NCBI GenBank assembly: GCA_964550565.1
Contig: CAZKAI010000020.1
Location: 1 to 47,028 of the forward strand
DNA: 47,028 bases
Source: Anaeroglomus sp964550565
GTDB lineage: Bacteria > Planctomycetota > Phycisphaerae > Sedimentisphaerales > Anaerohalosphaeraceae
Direction of reading: 5' to 3'
Each line of letters opens with the position of its first letter. Positions within the stretch are counted from its first letter, which is position 1. Under the pieces are notes generated by a model, which saw only the letters and a program-made list of their open reading frames with translations, was not told the DNA's origin and did no database searches. Shown here in pieces: positions 35,399 through 44,456 of the stretch. A program made the position numbers and the translations under genes.

Positions 35399-37570
35399 AT
35401 GAAAAGGATAGCAGTATTGTTATCGTTGTTTCTGGTCGCTTCTGTCTATGGCGATATTGTCGGCTCTGATTCTTTTGATTATCCGGATGGGGGGATTGCA
35501 GGGCGCTCCGGCGGATACGGCTGGGATTGGAAGGGCGTGGGCAATCCGCAGGGAGCCTCACCCACCCCCTGGATTAACATGGCCAGCGGAACGAATGTCG
35601 TTGATGGTACATTAGTCCTCACGGAAACCGGTTCGGGATGGATTGCCGCACGACGTGAATTTGGTTCGGATACCTGGGGAACCGGGGCGTTTCAGAATAC
35701 CGGCATCGTCTATTTTGCGGCGACGCTAACCATTGGTGAAGCCCAGGGCTGGCTGGGTATCAGTGCCCAGGATGGAGGCACCGAACGCATTAAGTTTGGA
35801 ATGCCCTGGCAAAGCGGCGGGCTTGGTTTTCTGGGCATTAATAATGAAAATAACGGGATGTATGTCGTTTCGAATGTCTCTGCCGAGATTAACCGTCCGT
35901 ACCGGATTGTGGGTGTTCTGGATTACAATCACAATGCCGCCCGCATGTGGATCGACCCGGATTCGGGTGACTATGAAACCGCGTGGGACCATACCAGTGC
36001 CGATGTGGTATTCAACAACCTGGGCATGTGGAACTGGGTCAATGGGGTGCGTATCGGCAGCGGGGGCAAAACGACCTGGGACGATGTGATTATTGCCACG
36101 ACGTTTGCCGAGACATTTGTTCCGGGCTCACTGAATGATCGTCCGCAGGCTCCGAGTCCTGCCGCCGGGGCCGTGGATGTGTCGATTAACACGCCGCTGT
36201 CCTGGAAAGTCATGCTGGACCCCAATGGCATGGCCGACCCAAATCTGGTGAGTATGAAATTGTATATGGCCACGGATCAGGATCCCAATTTTGTTTTCAA
36301 AGGTGACATTGCCAGTTGGGATTCAGGGACGCTGCGTGCCGCCTATACCCTTTCGGCACCGCTTGTCCGTGATACCAGGTACTTATGGCGTGTCGATTCG
36401 ATTCAGGATAATGCTGCGGTGGTAACCGGCGACGTCTGGGTATTTGAGACAGAAAAATCGGTCCCCAAGATTACTGCCGATCCGACGTATCAGGTTGTCC
36501 CCGAAGGTCATGCTGCGCAGTTTACGGTCGTGGTCAGCTCTATCTCGACGCCGACGTATCGGTGGTATCGATATGTCGATGGCACCAGTGATATTGCTTT
36601 GTCCGATGCCGGGGATATTTCCGGTGCACAAACAGAAACATTGACAATTGCCAATGTGGAGCTGGCCGATGAGGGGGCTTACTATTGCGTTGTCAACAAT
36701 GATTCAGGTGTCCCTGTCACATCTAAAAAAGCGCTGCTTGGAGTCGAACGGATCCTTGCTTACTGGACGTTTGAAAATAATAATCTGAACAGCATTATCC
36801 CGGGCAGCCCCGCCTCGGTGGTTTATGGTGATCCGGCCTTTGTGACCGAGGGAATTGCCGGCGATGCTCTGGCGTTTGATGCCGATTCAAATGCCCAGGA
36901 TTTGATCTATACCGAGCCGGACAAGTCGGCCTATTTTGATATCTGCAATTACACCATGACGGTGGCCTGCTGGGTCAAAGCCTCCAGCGCGGGTTCCTGG
37001 AATCCGCTGGTGGCACGCAATGGTGAAAGCGGCGAAGGCTGGCAGCTTCGACAGCGGGAAGATACCCGCAGGGCCTGCTTTACCACCCGCGGGACCGGCA
37101 ATGAGGATGGTACTGCCAGCAATCGTACTATCTTTGACGGCAAATGGCACTATGTGGTCGGTACGTATGACGGCGCCGCCAAAAAGGTTTACATTGATGG
37201 CATTCTGAGCCGGGTCTATAATGCCGACAACGGCAGCGTGCAGCAGGAATCTGATGCTGTCAGCGGGCTGATTGGCACTACCGCATCGCCGGTTGCTCTG
37301 GCCGGACGTGTGCAGGGCGGGCCGGGCAGCCTGAACATTCAGAATACATCGGTTATTCCCTGTACGCTGGATGAAGTGGCAATCTATAACTACGCACTCG
37401 ATGGCCATACGGTGGCCCAGAATTTTGCCAGTATGACGGGCAAGGCGGTTTGTCCCGACCCATCGACACCGGGCAATGATTTGACCGGTGATTGTATCGT
37501 CGATATGAATGATTTGGCTGAACTTGCAGCAGAATGGCTGATGGATACCAGCGTTAAGCCGATCCTTTAA
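35399..37570 (+). CDS. Secreted Ig/LamG multidomain protein with dockerin-like tail
   Basis: About 723 residues. The ATG at 35399 is preferred over an upstream TTG because GGAAAGGG lies before it and it opens a signal peptide (MKRIAVLLSLFLVASVYG). An N-terminal concanavalin-like domain (about 20-240), a fibronectin-like module (about 245-355; RYLWRVDSIQ), an Ig-like module (about 360-450; ADEGAYYCVVNN), a LamG domain (about 455-680; WHYVVGTYDGAAKKVYIDG) and one dockerin-like repeat (DLTGDCIVDMNDLAELAAEW). No catalytic motif; likely glycan binding or adhesion. Followed by a terminator, so it ends the second sigma/FecR module. Confidence 0.83.
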   Translation: MKRIAVLLSLFLVASVYGDIVGSDSFDYPDGGIAGRSGGYGWDWKGVGNPQGASPTPWINMASGTNVVDGTLVLTETGSGWIAARREFGSDTWGTGAFQNTGIVYFAATLTIGEAQGWLGISAQDGGTERIKFGMPWQSGGLGFLGINNENNGMYVVSNVSAEINRPYRIVGVLDYNHNAARMWIDPDSGDYETAWDHTSADVVFNNLGMWNWVNGVRIGSGGKTTWDDVIIATTFAETFVPGSLNDRPQAPSPAAGAVDVSINTPLSWKVMLDPNGMADPNLVSMKLYMATDQDPNFVFKGDIASWDSGTLRAAYTLSAPLVRDTRYLWRVDSIQDNAAVVTGDVWVFETEKSVPKITADPTYQVVPEGHAAQFTVVVSSISTPTYRWYRYVDGTSDIALSDAGDISGAQTETLTIANVELADEGAYYCVVNNDSGVPVTSKKALLGVERILAYWTFENNNLNSIIPGSPASVVYGDPAFVTEGIAGDALAFDADSNAQDLIYTEPDKSAYFDICNYTMTVACWVKASSAGSWNPLVARNGESGEGWQLRQREDTRRACFTTRGTGNEDGTASNRTIFDGKWHYVVGTYDGAAKKVYIDGILSRVYNADNGSVQQESDAVSGLIGTTASPVALAGRVQGGPGSLNIQNTSVIPCTLDEVAIYNYALDGHTVAQNFASMTGKAVCPDPSTPGNDLTGDCIVDMNDLAELAAEWLMDTSVKPIL

Positions 37571-37591
37571 GTCAGCAGTTTGGGATGTTTC

Positions 37592-37632
37592 AAGGGTTCC
37601 TCGCGGCCGATGAGGTGCGGGGAACCCTTTTT
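37592..37632 (+). terminator. Rho-independent terminator after the Ig/LamG gene
   Basis: AAGGGTTCC (37592-37600) pairs with GGAACCCTT (37621-37629); the stem can be extended inward by several GC pairs. A short T run follows to 37632. Confidence 0.82.
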
Positions 37633-37729
37633 ATGGTGGGCGAAAAGGATGATTATTCGGTGACAGCCGCAGGCCGCTTTGGTACTGCGCATATTCACTG
37701 GGTAAAGTGACTATATAGCCGAGGTGACC

Positions 37730-39844
37730 ATGCTTTTGCTGGAAGCTGGCGGCCCAAAGATGTTTAGCCTCGCCAAAACGAATAATTTCAAGTCGGATCC
37801 GTATCAAATGCAGTGTTTTGGCAACACGTTGATTTGGAGTGTGGCGGTCTGGCTGCTGACAACAGTGCTGTCTGCCGCGGCCCCCTCGGTTCGCCCCGGG
37901 GTGGGCGCAGTTCCTTATGCGGGAGGGACTACCTTTCGCGTCTGGGCACCGAATGCGTCCTCGGTCCATGTGGCGGGTACATTTAATGGGTGGAATACCA
38001 CGTCACGTCCGCTGTATGGCGAAGGCAGCGGATGGTGGTCGGTGGATGCGGCCGGGGCGGGTGTCGGGCAGGAATACCGCTATGTCATTAACGGCAGCCT
38101 CTGGAAGACCGACCCATATGCCCGGGATGTGGTCAGTTCGGTCGGTAATGGGATCATTGCCGGCAGTTCGTATCATTGGACCGCGTTTACACCCCCGGCA
38201 TGGAACGAGATGATTATTTATGAACTGCATATCGGCACCTTCAATGATACACCCGGCGGCAGCCCGGGCACATGGCAGTCGGCGATTGCCAAACTGGACT
38301 ATCTTCAGGCGCTGGGCATCAATGCGGTTGAGGTGATGCCGATAGCCGAATTCCCCGGCGATTATTCCCTCGGCTATAACCCCGTGAATCTGTTTGCTCC
38401 CGAAGGCGCTTATGGCAATCCCGCCGACATGCGGAATTTTATCGAACAGTGCCATCGGCGGGGCATTGCTGTCCTGGTGGATGTGGTCTATAACCATATC
38501 GGCCCGATGGATCTGGACCATTCCCTCTGGAAATTCGACGGGACCAGTACCTATCCCGATACCGGCGGGATTTATTTTTATGAGGATGACAATCGCTATA
38601 CGCCGTGGGGCGACACCCGACCGAATTACAACACCGGACAGGTCCGCTCATGGATTCGTGATAATGCGATGTACTGGCTGAATGAATTTAATGCGGATGG
38701 TCTTCGGGTGGATGGTACCGCCTATATCCGGGAACGGGGCATCGGCGGGCCGGATATCCCCGCAGGCTGGTCACTGATGCAGTGGATCAATGATGAAATC
38801 GACGCGGCAAACAGCTCTAAGATTTGCATTGCCGAAGACATGCGCGACAACGAATGGCTGACCAAAACCACAGGCCAGGGCGGGGCGGGTTTCGATTCGC
38901 AGTGGGATGCCGGATTTCATCACAAGGTAGTATCTGCACTGGCAGCCTCAGAGGATGCATCCCGCAATATGTGGGATGTGAAAGATGCAATTACCCGCCT
39001 GTATAACGGCTGGGATACGCAGAGGGTCATTTATACCGAAAGCCATGATGAAGTGGGTTCCGCCAGCGGCAAATCCCGCCTGCCGGAACAAATCTGGCCG
39101 GGCCATGCAAATAGTTATTACTCCAGGAAACGGTCCACCCTCGGAGCCGGGCTGATGTTGACCTGCCCCGGGATTCCGATGCTGTTCATGGGGCAGGAAT
39201 TTCTGGAAGACGGGGCATGGAATGATTATGATGTGCTGGATTGGACCAAAAACACCACGTATGCCGGCATTACCCGGCTTTATCGGGATTTAATCCGGCT
39301 GCGGCGCAATCTGACAAATCAGACGCGCGGCCTGACGGGCAATAATGTCAATGTCTTTCATGTCAACAATACCGATAAAGTGATTGCTTACCATCGCTGG
39401 TATCACGGCGGGGCGGGTGATGATGTTGTCATTGTGGCCAATTTCGGCTATCGCGGATTCAGCAGCTATAATCTCGGGATGCCCCGCGAGGGCAGGTGGC
39501 GTGTGCGGTTCAACAGCGACTGGAATGGATACGATCCGGAATTTGGAAACTGGATGGCGGCCGATACGTATGCTGTCTCGGGTTACAAAGACGGATTGAA
39601 TTACCATACCAATGTGGGCATCGGGCCTTATTCTCTGATTATTCTTTCACAGGGGACTGGGCCGGACATCGATGGTAATGGTTCCGTAAACATCAACGAC
39701 TTTGCCTTATTCGCCGATCAGTGGCAGGACCAATGTGACCTGTGGAGTTCCTGTGCAGGGACGGATTTCAATATGAGCGGGCAGGTGGATATCGCCGATT
39801 TGTATCTGCTGGTGTCCGCCTGGCTCAATGAGTCAGCCAATTGA
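37730..39844 (+). CDS. Secreted GH13 enzyme with CBM48 and dockerin
   Basis: About 704 residues from the ATG at 37730 (GAGGTG just upstream); a hydrophobic export segment lies at residues about 30-51, so a later start at 37808 is possible. A CBM48 (TFRVWAPNASSVHVAGTFNG) precedes the GH13 barrel with all four conserved regions: VDVVYNHIG, DGLRVDGT (nucleophile Asp328), CIAEDM (acid/base Glu369) and TESHDEVG (Asp440). It is closest in style to branching-enzyme/maltooligosyl-trehalose-hydrolase relatives. A two-repeat dockerin ends it (DIDGNGSVNINDFALFADQW; DFNMSGQVDIADLYLLVSAW). Expected to act on extracellular alpha-glucans; whether it hydrolyses or transfers cannot be told. Confidence 0.9.
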   Translation: MLLLEAGGPKMFSLAKTNNFKSDPYQMQCFGNTLIWSVAVWLLTTVLSAAAPSVRPGVGAVPYAGGTTFRVWAPNASSVHVAGTFNGWNTTSRPLYGEGSGWWSVDAAGAGVGQEYRYVINGSLWKTDPYARDVVSSVGNGIIAGSSYHWTAFTPPAWNEMIIYELHIGTFNDTPGGSPGTWQSAIAKLDYLQALGINAVEVMPIAEFPGDYSLGYNPVNLFAPEGAYGNPADMRNFIEQCHRRGIAVLVDVVYNHIGPMDLDHSLWKFDGTSTYPDTGGIYFYEDDNRYTPWGDTRPNYNTGQVRSWIRDNAMYWLNEFNADGLRVDGTAYIRERGIGGPDIPAGWSLMQWINDEIDAANSSKICIAEDMRDNEWLTKTTGQGGAGFDSQWDAGFHHKVVSALAASEDASRNMWDVKDAITRLYNGWDTQRVIYTESHDEVGSASGKSRLPEQIWPGHANSYYSRKRSTLGAGLMLTCPGIPMLFMGQEFLEDGAWNDYDVLDWTKNTTYAGITRLYRDLIRLRRNLTNQTRGLTGNNVNVFHVNNTDKVIAYHRWYHGGAGDDVVIVANFGYRGFSSYNLGMPREGRWRVRFNSDWNGYDPEFGNWMAADTYAVSGYKDGLNYHTNVGIGPYSLIILSQGTGPDIDGNGSVNINDFALFADQWQDQCDLWSSCAGTDFNMSGQVDIADLYLLVSAWLNESAN

Positions 39845-39856
39845 CAGTTTGTACTC

Positions 39857-40843
39857 TTACTCCGTTTCAAAGGGATATCGAAGGTCCCATTGTTTGCGGA
39901 TGGTATCCATTGTTTGGAGTGTGGACAGCGATTCATCCAGCGGCATGAGGGCATTTTCAATCCGGCCTTCGGCCAAGTCACGGTGAACGGCCTGAATCTC
40001 ATAGACAAAACCATTCTCATGTGAGGGCACTTCAATCCGCTGTTGGTCCTGACCATGTCGAACCAGCGTAATCGCATTGCCGCGCCACCAGGGACGATTC
40101 AGTCGAATCATGCCCTCGGTCCCGATGATCACGGCTTCCTGTGTAGTCTCGACCGTGAACGCAGAAGAAAGTATTGCCAGTTGCCCCTGTTTGAAAGTCA
40201 GAATTGCGGCATTTTTCTCATCCACCCCAGTCGAACCCATTACCGCTGTGCTGTGGATCTGCAGGGGTTTGCCGAATATCATGGATGACAAGGCCAGCGG
40301 ATAGATTCCCACATCCAGCAGGGCGCCCCCTGCCAGATACGGATCGATAAGCCGCTGGGGATTGGTTTTGCAGCGAAAACCGAAATCCGCGGTCAATACA
40401 TGCAGCGGGCCGATAGTCTGTTGAGCCAGCAGTTGGCGGACTTTGTCCATCAGGGGCAAAAATCGAGTCCACATGGCCTCCATCAGGAAGCGTTTATTCG
40501 CTTTCGCACAGTTAACCATGGTCAGTCCCTGTCGGGCATTGACGGCCAGTGGTTTTTCGCACAGGACATGTTTGCCGGCCTGGAGGCATAAAAGGGTATT
40601 CTCGGCATGTAAATGATGTGGAGTCGCAATATAGACAATGTCCACATCGCTGTCTTCGGCCAGTTTTTGATAACTTCCATGTCGCCGCTGGATACGATGG
40701 GTATCCGCAAATGCATGAGCTTTATCCTCGGACCGTGAACCCACCGCAACCAATTCTGCCTGTTTGACATGCTTTAACGCGTCGGCAAATTTACCCGCGA
40801 TGCTCCCGCACCCGAGAATCCCCCATCGAATCTTATTTGCCAT
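39857..40843 (-). CDS. Cytoplasmic Gfo/Idh/MocA family oxidoreductase
   Basis: A 328-residue protein starting directly with the Rossmann motif (IRWGILGCGSIAGKFADAL), without an export signal, unlike the family member at 9075. The EKP motif is intact (HVLCEKPLAVN), followed by EAMWTRFLP and GGALLDVGIYPLALSSMIFG, typical of the dihydrodiol-dehydrogenase/glucose-fructose-oxidoreductase-like subgroup. Probably NAD(P)-dependent sugar oxidation. GGAGG stands before the ATG. It converges on the GH13 gene with only 12 bases between stop codons. Confidence 0.92.
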   Translation of the reverse strand: MANKIRWGILGCGSIAGKFADALKHVKQAELVAVGSRSEDKAHAFADTHRIQRRHGSYQKLAEDSDVDIVYIATPHHLHAENTLLCLQAGKHVLCEKPLAVNARQGLTMVNCAKANKRFLMEAMWTRFLPLMDKVRQLLAQQTIGPLHVLTADFGFRCKTNPQRLIDPYLAGGALLDVGIYPLALSSMIFGKPLQIHSTAVMGSTGVDEKNAAILTFKQGQLAILSSAFTVETTQEAVIIGTEGMIRLNRPWWRGNAITLVRHGQDQQRIEVPSHENGFVYEIQAVHRDLAEGRIENALMPLDESLSTLQTMDTIRKQWDLRYPFETE

Positions 40844-41130
40844 CGAAACCTCCTGTTTCAGGGTTATTACTCATACTGGTCATAATCTGCTGTCACTTCT
40901 TTCAAAGGATTAATATAACATTCTGTAGCTAAAACATCCACAGGAATAATTCCTGTCTGCCTATTCATATTAAAATGGGCTTTTTCGATTTTTTTGTAAG
41001 ACCGGGTAGAGAAATAAAGAATATAAATAGAGGAAATGTGTTCTAAATAGCCGATTATAGAGGCAGATACGATAAAATCGGGGAAATCGAGAAGAAGAGA
41101 TAACCTCAGATAAGCCGGGGGTGAGGATTT

Positions 41131-44100
41131 ATGAGGATAATCATGGACAACTGGAAAAAGAGAATTGTCTTTTTAATCGGATTGACCGGCATTTTCTTTA
41201 GTCATGCGTTCTGTGCTGTAAATCCATCTCCCCAAGTGGGCCAACAAGTCGATCCGGACCATATCACGTTATCCTGGACGTCGGATAATGGGATCGTACG
41301 AAGTGAGGTCTATTTAGGCACCAATTCAACGATGGTCGCTAATGCCCGCAAACTGCTGGGGGATATAGACGGGGATGGATTGGCCGATATTATGGATTTA
41401 TCGGTGATGGCGGCTCAGTGGCTTGCGGCGTCCACGGACCCGTGTCCGGATATGGATTACAGCGGCCGGGTGGATTTGCCGGATTTGGCGGCCTTAAGCC
41501 GCGACTGGGGGGGCTGTGCCGATGTTGTCTATCTGGGGGTGACGAGCGGTTCGAGTTTTGATCCGGGTTTACTGAAGACCAATACCACCTATTACTGGCG
41601 TGTGGATTCGGTTCGCTGTGATGGGATTGCACGGGGCACGGTCTGGAATTTCAAGACAAAATTGCCCGCCTTTCCCGGAGCCGAGGGTTTTGGAAAATGG
41701 GCCTCCGGCGGGCGGGGCGGCTCTGTGTATCATGTGACCAATCTTAACGATTCGGGCAACGGCTCTTTTCGGGATGCGGTCAGCCAGGCCAACCGAACGG
41801 TGGTATTTGACGTCGGGGGCGTGATTAAAATCGGCGAGCGGATTATCGTCAGCAAGGATATTACGATCGCCGGACAAACGGCCCCCGGTGAAGGTGTAGC
41901 TGTCTATGGCAACGGTCTGTCTTATACCGACGCCAACCGCTCCATCACGCGGTTCATGCGTTACCGGATGGGCGTTGGCGGCACCAGCGGCAAGGATGCG
42001 ATTGCCCTGGCCGACGGGACGAATATGATTTTCGACCATTGCTCGATTGCCTGGGGNNNNNNNNNNNNNNNNNNNNNNNNNNNNNNNNNNNNNNNNNNNN
42101 NNNNNNNNNNNNNNNNNNNNNNNNNNNNNNNNNNNNNNNNNNNNNNNNNNNNNNNNTTGCCCTGGCCGACGGGACGAATATGATTTTCGACCATTGCTCG
42201 ATTGCCTGGGGCCGGGACGAGAATTTTTCCATCAGCGGCGGTACAGGGGAAGATCCCGGATTTATTACCATTCAGGATTGTATCATTGCTATGGGCCTGG
42301 AAACACATTCCTGCGGCGGACTGATCCAGGATTTTAACGGTGTCAGTATCTTTCGTAATCTTTATATCGATAACGATACCCGTAATCCCAAAGTCAAGGG
42401 TATTAATGACTACACAAACAACGTGGTGTACAATTGGGATGATGCGGCCTATATCCTCGGGGATTCGGAAGCCGACTCGTATGCCAATGTCTGCGATAAT
42501 TATTTCATCAGCGGATCCAATACCAGCTCAGCCGCCTTTACACGGGGCAATCTGAATTTTCATATCTATGCCCGGAATAACTGGCATGATTCCGACCGTG
42601 ATGGGGTATTGGATGGTGCGGTTCTTGCCCAGAGCAGCTATGGGTCGGTGGACTGGCAAACAGTACCTTATGATTATTCCTCTGTCAGGATCTTGATGGA
42701 TCCGCAGGCTGCGTTGAAGTATATTGCTTCACGTGCGGGTGCGTCATACCCTGTCCGCGACAAGGTCGATACACGGCTGGTCAAAGAGCTGATGACATTT
42801 GGGACCAGCGGACAGTTGATTTCAAATGAAAATAATTCTCCGATATACGGCATCGGAATTCTTGATAATGGAATTAATCCCACGGATTCGGATCAGGACG
42901 GGATGCCGGATTACTGGGAGTCCTCGATTGCCGGGTTGAATCCAAATGTCGCCGACAACAATGGCGATATCAATACCAATGGCTATACCAATCTGGAGGA
43001 TTATCTGAACTGGCTGGGCGGCAGTCATGCGGATGTGCAGAAAAACAGTCCGGCTAAAATCGACCTGCGGGTATTCAACTCCGGTTTCAATGCCGGTGCG
43101 GCATATACGGTCTTGAACGTAACGCATGGCACAGCGGTCATGGAGGCTGATGGCTATACGGTTCGTTATACGCCCGATTCGGATTATGTCGGTCTGGCGG
43201 AATTGACCTACACCGTCAACGATGGCAACTCCATCACCGATACAGTATCGCTGCTGGTGTCGGCGTATGGCGGTCATCCGCTGCCGCCGTTCTATCCAAC
43301 CGGGTTAGTAAATGGCTTAGACTATGCCTATTATGAAGGCTCCTGGGATTTTCTGCCGGACTTTAGCGTATTGACACCGGTTCGGCAGGGCACCAGTGCC
43401 GGTTTTGAACTCAGTACCGCTTCAGTTGAAGATGGATTCGCCTGTGTCTTTGAGGGTTATATCGATATCCCGACCAGCGGACCTTATACGTTCTACACCA
43501 ATTCCGACGACGGCAGCAAGCTCTATATCGACGGCGGCATTGTCGTCAGTAATGACGGTGTGCACGGCTCACAGGAACGCAGCGGCAGGGCGGCCCTGCT
43601 GGCCGGCAAACATGCTATTCGCGTGACTTTCTTTGAGAAGACCGGCGGCCAGCGTCTGGAGGTTCGCTGGGCAGGCCCCGATTTTGACCGGCAGCTTATC
43701 CCCAACAACGTGCTATATCGCGGCAGCCTGGATACAATAGCTCCTGTCATGCCGACAGGCCTTTGGGCAGCGGCCAGCAGTGGGACGGTTTCGCTCGATT
43801 GGACAGATAATACGGACGCTGATCTGGCAGGTTATAATATCTACCGCACAACCGTCTCAGGCAGTACCTACACCCAACTTAATACGGTGCTGTTGACCAG
43901 TTCCAATTACACAGATACAGGCCTTGTCAATGGGACATTATACCATTATACGATTACCGCAGTGGATACTGCTCAGAATGAATCCGATAAGGCAAGTGAG
44001 GTTTCTGCGGCACCGGCGATAACTGCCAGTTTGGTCATACAGGAAAGTACGGTAGGTTTCTGCAGTGTTGACGGAACAGTCGATAATAACAATGCCGGAT

Positions 44101-44444
44101 TTACCGGGGCTGGATTTGCGAATGGAACCAATGCAACCGGCGCGGGAGTCAACTGGAAAATCAGTGTTCCCGCCGCGGGCACTTATACTTTTACATGGCG
44201 GTTTGCCAACGGCACGACCACTGCTCGTCCGGCCAACCTGCTGGTCGATGGGGCAACGGCTGTTTCCGGACTCTCTTTTGCCGGAACAGGCGCCTGGACA
44301 ACTTGGGCGACGGTGTCTCAGGCGGTATCACTTGCTGCGGGTACACATACGATTCGACTTGAATCCACGACCAGCAACGGCCTTGCCAATATTGACTATC
44401 TGATGATGGCCGGAGGCGGCATAACGCCAATCAGTTGTAATTAA
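41131..44444 (+). CDS. Secreted PL1-type pectate lyase with internal dockerin, PA14, Fn3 and CBM modules (interrupted by gap)
   Basis: The coding region crosses the 100-N gap at 42057. Removing the gap plus one 55-base flank gives one open frame of 1052 residues. Signal peptide (about 8-29); a fibronectin-like module split by a two-repeat dockerin (about 77-131: DIDGDGLADIMDLSVMAAQW and DYSGRVDLPDLAALSRDW); a PL1/pectate-lyase beta-helix (from about 179: FPGAEGFGKWASGGRGG, VFDVGGVIKI, ITIAGQTAPGEGV, FDHCSIAWG); an EF-hand/thrombospondin-3-like linker; a cadherin-like module; PA14; fibronectin type III; and a CBM35/6-like C-terminal domain. It should cleave pectin-like polyuronates by beta-elimination outside the cell. 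It is followed after 12 bases by a second lyase. Confidence 0.87.
42057..42156. other. Assembly gap (100 N) inside the first pectate lyase gene
   Basis: Exactly 100 N between identical 55-base flanks (42002-42056 and 42157-42211). The apparent frame change across it disappears when the overlap is merged. Confidence 0.95.
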
Positions 44445-44456
44445 CAAGGTGGCCTA

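Noticed and set aside
42002..42211. 55-base direct repeat, as if a target-site duplication or recombination repeat
   Set aside because: Same 55-base length at all three gaps and always separated by exactly 100 N: an assembly overlap, not biology.
41131..44444. Apparent frameshift splitting the first pectate lyase into two proteins
   Set aside because: The frame change is fully explained by the unmerged overlap; the collapsed sequence is one frame. The same holds for the second lyase.
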